DNA of 64,000 nucleotides from Antedon mediterranea (taxonomy: Eukaryota > Echinodermata > Crinoidea > Comatulida > Antedonidae): NCBI RefSeq assembly GCF_964355755.1, contig NC_092679.1, positions 10,532,932 through 10,596,931 on the forward strand. Reading direction: 5' to 3'. A program made the translations under genes and the position numbers. Under the pieces are notes generated by a model that saw only the letters and a list, made by a program, of their open reading frames with translations, did not search any database and was not told where the DNA came from. Shown piece by piece: positions 12,715 through 24,473 of the stretch (position 1 is its first letter; each line of letters opens with the position of its first letter).

Positions 12715-12900
12715 AGCCAAGTAGTAGTAGTACTACTACTACTACTATTCCCTGGTCATACACATACTCTAGTTTGTTAGGCCTAGTTAGATCTGGGCCA
12801 GCTTATAGTTATGCCTAAACGTCACAGAAAAGTAAAGTAGGCCTAGGCCTATGCCTAGCTAGTACTAGGCCTAGGCTAAAAGTGTGACAAATTACTGTTT
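12715..12900. repeat. AGGCCT/CTAGGC palindrome cluster
   Basis: Repeated TAGGCCTA and CTAGGCCTAGG motifs mixed with a GTA/CTA trinucleotide palindrome (TAGTAGTAGTACTACTACTA). A larger cluster lies at 40660-40880. Confidence 0.6.
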
Positions 12901-12959
12901 TATAAATTATAAAATAAATATATAATAGGCCTCGACATGACGGATATCTGAGCGGACTA

Positions 12960-13060
12960 AAATTCTTTAAATAAACTAATTAACTTACCGTCTTTCTTGA
13001 TAAAATGCAATGTTCTGGAGTGTGCGAGCAGATCCTCCTAGCTAGGCTGTAGGCTAGGCC
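12960..13060 (-). other. Possible minus-strand 5' exon end
   Basis: On the minus strand, AAGAAAGACG is followed by a consensus donor GTAAGTTAA near 12990. The upstream stretch has no ATG before the donor, so it could only be a non-coding leader exon. No partner acceptor was identified. It may be chance. Confidence 0.15.
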
Positions 13061-13384
13061 AACACAGTAAACAAACGCGCAAAATTCATTACCCGTGTGG
13101 CGCTGGCAAGCAGCACATACGGGTATTTAATAAATAGTGTCATTTCGTAAAAACGCAAATTCCATATGATGGTGTTTTTTTATATTGTCTAATTAATTTA
13201 ATTAGTTAATTAATGATATTTGAAAGTTTAGATTTTGTGAAAAAATAGAGTTTGATATACATAATCAAAATACCGAAAAAAAAATTTTTTCAAAAATTAC
13301 AGATTTTTAGGTTAGTGTCACTTCGTGGTGACGGTGACGAATTGTTGTACATTACTAATTCAATTTATGATAGTGTACCCATTT

Positions 13385-13640
13385 GGAGTTGGATAGCCGA
13401 GTGGTTAGGACACTTGACTGTCGTACAGATAGACCCGGGTTCAATGCCAGACAACTCCCAGTCCACTCAGCTGTAAAATGAGTACCTGGTTGAAAATACT
13501 AGGGAGAAAAAAGGCGGCGTGGAAAGGAACTGGCCACCCTACCACATAATGCCGAGGCTTAGTACAATGAGCTCCTAACAGCTCATTCCCCTACGTTCAG
13601 AGAACACGGGACTCACCTTACCCATTTGGGAAATGGCTAT
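13385..13640 (+). mobile_element. tRNA-derived SINE (Leu/Ser-like head)
   Basis: The head has a perfect 7 bp acceptor stem (GGAGTTG at 13385-13391 with CAACTCC at 13452-13458), a perfect A box TAGCCGAGTGG (13394-13404) and a B box GGTTCAATGCC (13438-13448). An unrelated body of about 180 bases follows, with GGCGGCGTGGAAAGGAACTGG and GAGCTCCTAACAGCTCATTC. Internal promoter boxes imply RNA polymerase III transcription. The anticodon arm is not canonical, so this is a SINE and not a functional tRNA. Confidence 0.75.
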
Positions 13641-16006
13641 TTTTTAACTTCTTTGTCCTCCTGGCGGATATTAAATAATTGCTAACACAATTTGTACCTA
13701 TTTTTGGTTTTTATCGTACTGAATAGTTAGGAATACCAAGAACAGGAACCCTTCTTTAAGAAAGTAAAATACTAATTATTTACCTGCTAATTAAAGAAAC
13801 AGGAAATGTTATGTGGAGTAAAATATGAGTATACTATTTATTTTATTTTTCTACATAAAAAACTATTACCGGAAAAATTAACAATTCACCTTTCAAATGG
13901 ATAAACAAATTCATGTACATTCACATAATTGGTCTATAAAAAGTTTTGCATTAAACTATGCTTAAACTTAAAAAAAGACTCTTCAATGAGATTATTTTTA
14001 ATCATGACACTAAGTTCTGAAACTTTAGGAAACCGCTACACCTGATTATTTAAAAGCGTCAGTACGGGTTCTAGCATGATGAAAGGTGAGTACATTTTGG
14101 TGTCGGTTATTAACTAAAAAAGGGGGCATTTTATTGAAAAGTCAGAATTTTCAAATTGAGATTATTCAGAAATACTGAAACTACATAATCTAAGATTTAA
14201 AATGCTGAAAAAAATATTTTGATACCATGTCACTTCCAGAGATATCTCAGTCTAAAGGTTTGGCGTTACAATCAGTATTTTGAGAAAAATGCTTTTAAAG
14301 TTAAATAACAGTAAATGACAAATACAAATAAATAAACAGGGCATTTAAGTTTATGCCTTAGAAAAAGGGTATTCTAATTGTTTTATTTCAATTAAACTTC
14401 GCACCTTCGTTAATTAACTACTGTTCTATTATTATGCAAAATATTAAAAACAACCCACTGGAACACTTTCAATTTAAGCATAAAACCATACATAATTTAA
14501 ACCATCTTTTTAACCAACATAGCACACAAAATGTTAACATTTATTTATTTATTTGTCTCAAAATAGAAAATAGAAAAAAAAAATGTAATTTTTTACAGCC
14601 TTTTATTGTTTATGGCTGTCTCTACAAAAAAAAGCACCAAGGTAATGTAAATAAATACTGTTTCAGCTATCATTTTCTGTAAAAATTTTAAAAAATTTTA
14701 TTTTTCAGCCTTTAATTGTTTTTGGCTGTCTCTAAAAATCTACACATGCAACTTATGTCCGATTTCGCTTGCATCTGCCAAAAATGATGTTCTATTGGGA
14801 GGCGTTTATTCGAGAGAGGCGTTTATTCAGAAGGGCGTTTATTTAAATAAATACGGTATGTGTTTTTTGCATATAACATTGCAGCACAAGTGTCTTATAA
14901 AGATGAAGAGCTACATTACTGGGGCATTAGATCTAATTTAACCAAATAAGATCTTAAATGGTTACTTAATTTGATATTGTATTTTATAGAACAGCCTAAT
15001 ATCACGATCTAAACATATATTAGAAATTCTATAACATGTAGGTTTGGGATATCCTCTTCTCTGAGTAAGACACATAAGATGCTTTTATTGGGATTCAATT
15101 TGAGACAATTTTTTTCAAGTAAAAATAGACGTTCGATTTGGGTTAAAAGTGAATGAAAATGGTTGGTTGGAAATCCACACTTGGCGGATAACCTCCTAAA
15201 TGTGGGAGGGCTTGATTATTGTATGGTTCCCTGCTAGTATACAGTATTTGTAAAACATTGGCATGTTTGCAATACATAGGCCATTAGCAGGATTATCAAA
15301 CATATTATCTTACACCATCTGTCAATAAAATATCAGGTAGTATCGAGATGAAAGTTGACATTAATTTTGTAATGCCTTATTGCAATAAAGAACAAAAATA
15401 TGATATACTTCTTTGTTTTATTCTGAAAATTTAGAGATATATAGGTATGAAGTATGAATATAATGATTTCATCATTATTGACACTCATTCACACATTAAC
15501 AATAACAAGGTCATATACATGGCTGCAGTCGTGTGCTCAAATTTGAGTTAGTGTTTACCGACTGACCGAACGACCGACCATCCGACCGACATAGTGAGCT
15601 GTAAAGTCGTGTTGCATGCAACTAAAAAACAAGACCTGAACTGATCACTAGGATAATTTTGGTTATACAGTACATTCAAATAAAAAACAAATTGATATTA
15701 AATTTTGAGGTAGTCCAATAAAGAAAATGTTTGTACATTTCTATATTTCAGAAAGCAGTAAGATAATCACAAGGGCTTATACTAAGATAAAATTTACCTG
15801 TTGTTTTGACAACTATATTTTCTGTTAATTTTAGCTGATTCATTTTTCACTGCATTTTCAACAAAAACATGCACACGGTACACCGTAACCATAACAAACA
15901 ATAAAACATCAAATCAATTTCCACACATATAAACATAGAGTGAAACATATTTGCGTAGTTTGTAATATAAGATGGAAGTGGGGATGGATGGGGAAAGAAT
16001 GAACTC
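13641..16006. other. No gene seen; minor repeats
   Basis: AT-rich. At 14592-14735 a short hairpin-bearing motif (CAGCC then GGCTGTCTCTA) occurs twice about 110 bases apart. A repeat C fragment with AGGCGTTTATTC lies at 14790-14860, and repeat E at 15518-15615. Confidence 0.4.
15518..15615 (+). repeat. Repeat E with ACCG microsatellite, copy 1
   Basis: The order is GGCTGCAGTCGTGTGCTCAA, then GTTAGTGTTTACCG, a (GACC)n tract and ATAGTGAGCTGTAA. The same module occurs at 16685-16755, 41524-41745 and, inverted, 43035-43130. The GACC tract length differs in every copy. Confidence 0.65.
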
Positions 16007-16321
16007 ATTAAAGTCGCGTTCCCTACATTTTGTAGATCTAATTTAGGTCACAAACTAAATTTAATATAAAAAATAATATAAAAATAAATACTATATGGTC
16101 CTATTGAGATAACTTTTTTTGTCTTTAAACGGTTAAAAATGTGAAAAATAAGTCAATTCCTATAAATCCCAACATGCAGTGGGCGCGGATTGATATTTTT
16201 GTTTTTCTTCAGTAATTCACCAACTTTTCGATAGATCGTGAGCCCAAAAAACAAATGAAAGACTCAATTTGTATCAACGGAGCCTGGCAGAAACAGAAAG
16301 AAAATTAATGCAGCTAGTTTC
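16007..16321 (+). mobile_element. MITE family B, truncated copy
   Basis: The segment begins TTAAAG and TTCCCTAC, then follows the family B order (TAGATCTAATTTAG, TATAAATCCCAACATGCA, GATAGATCGTGAG). It stops at AATGCAGCTAG, about half way through, without the right terminus. Confidence 0.6.
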
Positions 16322-17984
16322 TAAATGTTCGCTGCACAACTTCACGTGAATGATGATAATTTACGAAATGTTATGTTTGCAATTTTTAGAGATACGCGAG
16401 ACACAAACATTACAGAAAAAAAGAAGAATTGGAAAAAGAAGATGATGATAATGATCTTTGACAATCACAACATTTTTATTGGTTATCCACAACAAAGTTG
16501 CAGATAACCAATACAAATTTTCAGGGAGAAATTTTATGTAAGGATGAATTATACTATAGGCAGAGGTATGCACTACCCTCTCAGCGGAGAGCCCTCTAGT
16601 TAAATGTGTACTCAAATGCTTCCCATAGATCTTACAAATTACTAAAATGACTAATATAGCTTTCACATTGTACAATCAAATATAAACAAGGCTGCAGTTG
16701 CGTGCTCAAGTTAGTTTTAACCAACCAACCGGCATAGTGAGCTGTAGGTGTATGTATTTCAATTTTATAATGGCTCAAATATATCAAATGAGACAAATAT
16801 AAGAACCGCCGAATTATTCCCTCTGTGTCCAAATTCACACAAAACTGTGAGAAATTCTGAAGAAAACATTTTAAAAAAGAGACATTTCTATGTATAAAAT
16901 ATAGCTAAACCACAGGTTTTCAGTTGTGCCATCACTAAACCTAAAGGATAGTTGAAGCAAACTGCAGACTTCATAGCTAACAACACCTCAATTAAATCTG
17001 TAAAGCAATTCATGTGAGATATGGCAAATCTAATATTGACAGGAAGTCATGTCTGTTATTCTATTGGATCTCTTGTTAAAATAAAGTAAACTAAATTTTA
17101 AATGTATTATAGCATGCTACATTACACTTATATCTCAAAGGTGACCCTGCAGAAGAATTGGGAAAAATGAGGAATGAGAAAAAAAGAGGGATTACAAAAA
17201 ATGGAAAAATGAAACTTCATATTAAAACAAAAATTGTTTTACCTTAAAAAAACAGAAAACCTTCTGTTTTATAATCAATAAAATAAGTTAAGTAAACAAA
17301 TAGAAGTATTACAATATTAACTAGATAAAAAAAGTTTCATTACATTAAAATGATCAATAATGCAACCAAAAGTAACTAAAGAGAAATTCTCAACACAAAC
17401 AATTAGATAATTACATTATAATTTCAATAACCATGTGTGAAACGATAAGGGGTTTATATCAACATGAATTGCTTTTAGTTTTATAGGTTGTAGACAATAA
17501 CAGCTCTTTGTACACAAGTTACTTGTGTTATTAATAATAGTTTCTAGTTAATGTCTAGACAATAATCATAATAGTTTTAAAATACAAGTAAATAGTAATA
17601 CTAATAATTTTCTAAAATAGAATAGTTGTTAAATTAAGAGTGACATATCTTACATATCTTGTGATTTATATTGGCTGCTAAAGGTAAAGGGGGAGTAAAA
17701 AGGGTGGGGGGGGGGGGGAGAAGAGAACACAATTTTAGAATGTTAGTTGATTGTTATCAACTAAAATGAAATGTGAGCAAAATAGATATTATTATAAAGA
17801 ATTATTACTTAATAATTTTAATAATGTTGATTATAATAATAGTAATGATGATGATGATGATCTTAACTTTAATTGTGTTTTACCTAATGTTATGAGGATG
17901 AGAATTTGAAAAATAGAATTTTGACAGTGTTCTAATAAGCAATTATGTATGATTTTCACTTATATTTTTAATATTATATTTATT
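16322..17984. other. No gene seen; simple repeats
   Basis: Contains repeat E copy 2 (16685-16755), a 14-base G run (17705-17718) and a GAT trinucleotide run (about 17845-17861). Open frames at 16325-16838 lie on opposite strands with no recognisable motif. Confidence 0.4.
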
Positions 17985-18300
17985 GTTACTGTTCCAGGTG
18001 TATAGAAAAACTATTATTAACCTATTGCCAAAAGCAGAAAGACCCAGTGTACCAAAAGATTTTAGACCAGTTGTAATTACTTTGAATTTAATAAAATGTT
18101 TAAATTTAAAGAAAACATTGGTAATGTTGATAAGAACCAATTTGCATATTTAAAAAAACAAAGGGGGTCAACGATGTTGTTAATTATTTCCTCCATGATA
18201 TTTACCAACACCTTGATTCCAAACAAAATTATGTATGGTCTATCTTTTTCGATTTCTCCAGTGCCTTTATCTTGCCAAAGTTATACATAGTTTCTTCAGG
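17985..18300 (+). pseudogene. Non-LTR reverse transcriptase fragment
   Basis: From about 17999 the frame reads the fingers motif P-K-A-E-R-P, then D-F-R-P-V-V-I-T, as in Rex/Jockey-type LINEs. After a frame change, Q-F-A-Y and, in a third frame, R-G-V-N-D-V-V-N with F-F-D-F-S-S-A-F follow. These are RT blocks 2a to A in correct order, with the first catalytic Asp present. At least two frameshifts and loss of both ends show it is dead. About 300 bases remain. Confidence 0.7.
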
Positions 18301-18408
18301 GAGTTGTAAAATATTATTTTACAACTCCCTGGTTTCTTGATCGATAGACCACAAGGTTATGTTATTTCTCCCATTTGATTTTCATTTTATTTTAGTTGTT
18401 TTAATATT

Positions 18409-18548
18409 TTAAAGACCCATTTCCAATTGTTGACGTTTTGTTAAAATAATACATAAATATATTACTTTAAAAACATTAAACCAGGTCATTCCTAGTCTTA
18501 AATGTACGTTTTATGGTAAATTATGATAAAAAGGGAGAAACAATGCAA
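18409..18548 (-). mobile_element. MITE family B, terminal fragment
   Basis: On the minus strand this is the right end of family B: the poly(A)-like GATAAAAAG block, AAACGTACATTTAAGAC and the terminus with TTAAAGACCC. It is cut off after 140 bases. Confidence 0.6.
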
Positions 18549-20117
18549 AAATACAGAAGAAAAACTAAAATATCAATGCGCACGCGAGGTTGAATAAAAA
18601 TATATATTAATATTTCGTATTATAATAGATATAATAGATAAAATAGATAAAAAATAAAAGTGGGAAACAAACTCTCTTATGATTTCCAAGAAACAATCTC
18701 AAATCAAAGAGTATACTTTCTCTAGCAAATTAGAGTTGTTAACACTATTTTAATCCTATTTTATTATTTAAAATATTTTATGGTTAAGCATTGGATGTTT
18801 TTAAGGTAATTATACTGAAAAAGATAAGAAAAGTATAGAGAGACTGTATCATTAAAGCAGATCTAATGTTCACTGATTTACTGTTACAATTTTAATAGAC
18901 TACGACCACCAAAAGCCAATGTATGTAGAACTTGGAATTCCTTTGTTGTAAATAGCATTAATATGTTTAATCCAATGTTCAACGATAACTCTATACTGTA
19001 ATTTTAACAGTATTTAGCATTGGTCTATAATCCGTTTTTTTAACATTGGCCTAGCGTTTGTGCAATTTGCTGTATTTTTCTTGTAGTTTTATTGTCTTAA
19101 TTATGCCAGGCCAAATGAATTTCCATTTTAAGTGAACCACTACCTTTCTTTTTTATTATAAAGAAAACCAAACATACTACACATTTTACACTATTGATTT
19201 CCATTTACACTAGCAAAAAAAACTGCCAGATAGACTATGCCCATACACTACATCAATCACCCGGTGTTGTCATTCAACATATAATAATATTATTAAATTA
19301 TTTTTTTAAACATTAAAATTGTTTCTTTAATATTAAAATGACTGCATTCTTGCCATGTACATACATTGTTGGCGTAATATTTTATTTTATGAGCATAACA
19401 TAATGTATCGCAATGGAGGACATTAATTAATTAAAAAATTAAATTATTAAATTTGGTACTTTTTTGTTTTATTCTTTTTATTTTTGTGGCTTAAAACCAC
19501 CATTTTTATTCAACTTCAATTTCATTTTATGAATGACAGTAAAAATCAATGCATCTTCATTTTCACATGATTATCCCTTCTTTCATTATTTTGTTTTATT
19601 TTTTTCTCCTTTTCTCTACATAATTAACATTAATTCAATATAATGTCACCTTATATTTTATAATTTTTTTTTATTAGACTTAGTAATGCAGACTAATTTT
19701 TGATGACACAAACAAGAGAAGAACTATGCAAAAAAACGGTCTTATAGACTGAAAATATATACAGTACATTACATGTTATATTTCGTCTATAGAATTAAAG
19801 TTGATCAATGGATTTAGCTGTGTACACTACTGTATTGCATTGATTGAAATGGGTGGTCAAGGTTTCTTGATACAGATACCCACTAAAATTTCTGGTGGCC
19901 TTGGTTTTCGAGAAACTTCAGAGACATTTATTAAGAAATGTTAGTCGTTTCTCGCCAACACCCCATGCATCTTTGGTCTCTTTTTTTTTTGGAACCGAAA
20001 CATTCAATACAATAAATGACATAAGAAGATATAAGAAAAATGTTTTTACCTCCAATCAAAAGAAATTACAGAAGCTTGCAGTCCTACATACAATCAAAAT
20101 TACAGACGTACTGTACA
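18549..20117. other. No gene seen
   Basis: AT-rich sequence with T-rich tracts. The open frame from 19895 runs into the MITE B copy at 20118 and has no motif I recognise. Confidence 0.4.
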
Positions 20118-21238
20118 AGTCACATTCCCTACGTTTTTTAGATCTAAATAAAGGTCACAAACTACATTTAATGTAACAATAAATACTATATGGTCCTATT
20201 GCGATAACTTTTTTTCGTCTTTCAACGGTTAAAAATATGAAAAATAAGTATATTCTAATCATTTTAGCGGCCTGCTATAAATCCCAACATGCATTACACG
20301 CGGATTGATATTTTAGTTTTTCTTCTGTGATTCACCTACTTTCGATCAATTGTGAAGGCCAAAATAAATGGAAGAATCGTAACTTTTTCAGCGAAAATAC
20401 AGAGTTTCCCCCAATTTGTATTACGGATTCTGGCAAAAACAGAAAGACAATTAATGCAGCAACTAGACAACGTCAGGCTCGTACGTTACTGTTGTTTACC
20501 AGCTAAGGCCTACAAAACTAAGCCTGGCAAGGCTAGGCCTAAAGACCGTCCACGACAGGACATTCACCATGAGCTACTTATTTTGGATTTGGGGAAAAAT
20601 CAGGGATTATTTCAAATAAAAAATAGAAAATGTCAAAAAATTACAATTTTCAACCAAGAGTGTTGTATACCCTGTTTGCATGTAAATCATATCACGTTTG
20701 GTATAATTATTAGATAGATAATTTATTTTATACCTATTTGGCTTCTAATGACCCCTAAATTTTATGTTCAACTAACATGATTTTGGTAGGTTTTAAAAAA
20801 TAGTACTGAAAGAGTAGAGAAGGTTTGAAAACTATTGCAATTTGTTTTAGTTACTCCTTTTTTTGTTTCTCGAACCCATTGTTTTAGTACTTACTATAAA
20901 CCTACATAATATTGACAATTTTGCAATAAATATAAGTTTATTTATGTATTTGCAGAAATTAAAATTTAATTCATTCCTTGTGATTAATATCCAAATATAT
21001 TTTCGTTTTTCTACTTTTCGATCGATCATGAGGCCAAAACAATTGGAAGACTTTTCAGCAAAAATACCGGGTTTTCTCTAATTTGTATTAACGGATTCTG
21101 GCAGGTATTGCATTGTTTCTCTCTTTTTATCATAATTTACCATAAACCGTACACTTAAGACAAGGAATGACTTGGTTTAATGTTTTAAAGTAATATATAT
21201 GCATTATTTTCACAAAACATCAAAAATTGTAGGGATTA
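20118..21238 (+). mobile_element. MITE family B, interrupted and partly duplicated copy
   Basis: Bases 20118-20580 follow family B from its left end (CATTCCCTACG) to GAGCTACTTA. About 430 bases of unrelated AT-rich sequence follow. At 21010 the internal block (CTTTTCGATCGATCATGAGG) starts a second time and continues to the right end, GTAGGG at 21230-21235. Part of the interior is therefore present twice. The open frame 20352-20717 is a by-product of the repeat. Confidence 0.6.
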
Positions 21239-22024
21239 AAATATTTGTTGGATAAGATTTTCCAATTTGTACAGAATGGGAGATCGAGCATAGGTTGTTC
21301 CAAATATCATCCCATTTAAAATCTTAGCATTTGAAACAGTACACTTGAACACTTATGGATGAATTCATTCCTCCTTAATAAATTAATTAATGACTCTATT
21401 GTTACAAAATTATTCTTTATGTACAATCCAGAAGAATTAAGTACTTTTTTGGTAATTGTTCCCATTAATCTACGCTTTGGGATTGCCTTAAATGGCATAA
21501 CATTTTTCTTTGCACCACTTCTTTAAGTTGTAAAAATTCTTTAAAGTTTCATAATTTATTCAAGAATAATAATCTTGTTTGCATTCTTGGAGATTTAATA
21601 AAACATTTAACATAAAATTCTTTCCTTTGCATCTCTAAAGTTGTATAGAGATGCAGTGAAATTGAAATTAAAATAGAGAAACAACATATTCAGTGCCTTT
21701 TAATATCGACAGTGGTAGTTTTTCCATGATACTATTTCATTTGATCAAATTGATTTTTTTGTTACTTTAGTGGTTTGTTTCCTGTTTTTTTTACTTCCTA
21801 AAAAGTTATCATTTTGAGACGTCAGTATCAATCTATTTTCCTTTTTCAAGATTTCTATTTTTTCTCCGAAAAAATATATAAAAATACCTAGAATTTGCCT
21901 ATATTAGGGTGGAGTTATGCCAATATTAAATTTATAGGCTTTAGAATGCAGAAAAAGTTCTTTCAACTTTCAATTTTCAATGAAAAAGAAAATTATGACC
22001 AACACAATATATAATATTAATAAT
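21239..22024. other. No gene seen
   Basis: AT-rich. The short minus-strand frame at 21316-21498 lacks any recognisable motif. Confidence 0.4.
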
Positions 22025-22521
22025 ATCCTGGATTTATATAGTGCCTGTTGTGAAGCGCTGAACATTATTACCCCAGTAATTTGTTTTGCATCAAACACCT
22101 ATGGAAACATACTTCCATTAAATGCAGCTAGTAATCAGCGCAAAGTTGTGTCTTGATCTTACCCGGTTCCCATTTATACACCTGAGTGGAGAGAGGCAAA
22201 CGTAAGTAAAGTATCTTGCCTAAAGGGCCTTTCACACCTGTTCCGGCACGGTTCCGGTCCGGCGAATCGAACGCCAATGTTTTGTTTTCACGACGCTCCA
22301 CGCGGCCAAGCACCAATCGATATGCGCGTAGCCGCGTAAAAACGAAACATTGACGTTCGATTGGATTTGCCGTCGCCGGACCGGAACCGTGCCGGAACCG
22401 TGCCGGAACAGGTGTGAAAGGCCTTTTAGGAAACAAAACAATGCGGCGAGAGTTGAATTCGAACCTCGATCTCACGATCAGTCGAACATCCAACACATTG
22501 CGCCACACGCCCTATCATGTA
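22025..22521 (-). mobile_element. tRNA-derived SINE split by a MITE
   Basis: On the minus strand the tRNA-like head at 22443-22513 carries an A box (GTGGCGCAATG) and a B box GGTTCGAATTC. The body contains the block TTGCC-TA-GGAAACAAAACAATG, which matches the widespread SINE motif TTGCCCAAGGACACAACA once the MITE at 22223-22426 is removed. The 3' side ends near 22025 with AT repeats. The SINE was present before the MITE inserted. Confidence 0.7.
22223..22426. mobile_element. Palindromic MITE, 204 bp, TA target duplication
   Basis: The ends AAGGGCCTTTCACACCTG and its inverted copy extend through CGGCACGGTTCCGG. Inverted similarity continues into the middle (AATCGAACG, CAATGTTT), so nearly the whole element folds on itself. 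The right arm has one extra CACGGTTCCGG unit. TA occurs on both sides (22221-22222 and 22427-22428). It is GC-rich against AT-rich flanks. It encodes nothing; the open frames across it are by-products. Confidence 0.8.
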
Positions 22522-22656
22522 ATTATTATTTTATGCAAAAAAAAAAAACATATTTTATTTGCATAATATGTAAGTATTTCTATGACAGAATGTTAGATTT
22601 CCACGTCAATGACCTTTAACAGTCTGAGGTTGGACCACAAAAACTGTTTACACTTT

Positions 22657-22694
22657 GCCTTCTCCGGTGTAGTGAAACCAACACCGGAGAAGGC
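22657..22694. repeat. Perfect 14 bp hairpin
   Basis: GCCTTCTCCGGTGT (22657-22670) and ACACCGGAGAAGGC (22681-22694) pair perfectly round a 10-base loop. No tandem or dispersed copy was found in the window. A role (RNA structure, MITE relic) cannot be assigned. Confidence 0.85.
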
Positions 22695-24229
22695 ACATCG
22701 GAAAATATTCACCTTTGCTTCACCCCGTGGAGAGCACACCAAAGTGGTTGGATTTTCCCATTTACAGTACACTCGTCAATAAAAATCAACAACAATGTTT
22801 ATCGGCTTCATCTACTAACAATTGCAGGGTTACAATGCTGTTGCTGTGATAGTGTATTAAGCATTAACAAGAATCATTAGGCTTATTAAGCATAGATAAA
22901 AAATAAAGGCTTATAAATGAATTTGTTGTGCTGAAGATTATACATATTTAGAAGATAAGTAATTTAAATGTAGGGCCTACTGTTGCTGGCATATGTAATT
23001 TTATAAATTTCAGTTTTTACTTTTACTTTTTTTGAATAGAAAATTACCCATTCTATATTCTTACAAAAATTGCAGCTGTTTCCATAGCATTATTTAGCCT
23101 TAAGGATCAGTCCATTGTGTAGAAATTATATTTGCAATATGTTGACATTATTCTATGATGGCTAATGACACTTGAATTCCCTTGCTCATTTCTCAGTAAC
23201 AGCTGGTAATGTGTATAAGCCTTGTTTATAAAGACCTGTTGGTTTTCGCATAATTAAGCATGGGTACCTGGACATTCACTGGTGATAGCTCTGAACTCAT
23301 CATAGATATCAATCATTAAGATATTTGTACTGTTATTCTGAATGCTGCAAGATCACCTAAGTATTGTGTGGAATGACATATCTACTTTTAGTACATTCAT
23401 TACAGAATAGAATTACCGTATATGAATTAAAAAGATGTCTATAATTTCAGTATTTTAATGAACTTTAATGGGTTAGATTAATTTGTTTTAATTCAGTGTT
23501 TGTTTCTTCCAGATAAGCAATAAATATTCCTCTTTCGATAGCCTTTCACATGCCAAGTCGATCGTGTCGATAGATTCCGCACTTGAGTGGCTGTTCACAT
23601 GAACCACTCACAAGCTGATAAACCAATTGAGAGCAACCCAAGACAGTTAAAAAGTTTGTGCTCCCAAAAAAAATGTTTTTTATTCCATACATACAGTAAA
23701 TATCAGAATAACTCATTATGTCATCAAATGCAGACTTATTTCCAATGGTTTCCAGAATATTCAAAATCAGAAAAGTAAGTACAGTAGTACAGTCTTAATA
23801 AGCAGTCAAATACCTGTAGTTAAAAGTTGCACAGAAATAAAAGATGTTACTACACCCAAACAATTTAGTGATCAATCAATTTAGAATCAATTTTAATCAA
23901 TCAACTTTATTTTCCAATACATTGATAAGTAAAATATTATTAAATTGCATATTGTTTATATAAATTTTACTTAATCTACAGTGTATATATTATATATGCA
24001 ATAGAGAAAATAAAGGGATATTTAATGAGGATTTGTTTTTGCAAACTGTGCCAAAATACACAATAGGCCTACAAAACACAATCCCTAAAGTATTTGATAA
24101 GTAACAAGTAAACACTAATGTCTGTCTAGCCTATTTTACTACTAAAAACATGTCTTTATGTCCAATAAATGTTACATTTCCTGTAAAATAAAGTGTTGAT
24201 GTAGTGTAATAATGTAAACAAAATGTTTG
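22695..24229. other. No gene seen; one exon-like stretch
   Basis: A stretch at 23513-23775 has a good acceptor (TTTCTTCCAG) and donor (GTAAGT) but contains stops in every frame, so it is not a coding exon. The remainder is AT-rich. Confidence 0.4.
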
Positions 24230-24473
24230 CATGACGGAAACCTCAATGCTCTGTTCATTTTGATGTTTATTCTTTTGTAAATTTAGCTTTTACAATCTAT
24301 TGTAAAATTCTAATTCATTCTAGTTTAAGTATAAATTAAGATAAACTCTTGTTGTTAATTGTTTAATTGTTAAATTTGATTTGTGTATAATGTCTTACGG
24401 CCTTGTCGAAAAAAAAAACCATTGAGGTGAACAAGTGTTACCGTGATTAAATAAAGTTTTTATTATTATTATT
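24230..24473 (+). mobile_element. LINE 3' UTR with ATT microsatellite tail
   Basis: The segment has GTCTTACGGCCTTGTCG, then CATTGAGGTGAACAAGTG, then AAATAAAG and a (TTA)n tail ending at about 24475. This arrangement is usual for the 3' end of CR1/Jockey-group LINEs. It is 5'-truncated with no coding part. Confidence 0.55.

Larger units (their letters stand above)
11172..13343. mobile_element. 2.2 kb terminal-inverted-repeat element without visible transposase
   Basis: The 34 bp ends 11172-11205 and 13310-13343 are inverted copies with about five mismatches, beginning AATTCGTC and sharing CACCACGAAGTGACACTAAC. The core GAAGTGACACTA recurs inside in both orientations near 11403, 11455, 11477 and 11528, with a variant near 13134, giving a subterminal array. 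The interior has a possible LINE tail (11572-11970), an AGGCCT cluster (12715-12900) and no transposase-like frame. No target duplication is clear. Inferred: a non-autonomous DNA transposon of unknown superfamily. Confidence 0.6.

Noticed and set aside
13385-13459. Functional tRNA gene
   Set aside because: Acceptor stem and boxes are good, but the anticodon arm is irregular and a SINE body follows.
20352-20717. 121-codon open frame
   Set aside because: It runs along MITE family B, whose other copies are interrupted in this frame.
22128-22619. Overlapping open frames on both strands, up to 126 codons
   Set aside because: They lie across the palindromic MITE and SINE; GC-rich inverted sequence lacks stops by composition.
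23513-23775. Exon-like stretch with strong acceptor and donor
   Set aside because: All three frames contain stops, and there are no partner exons.
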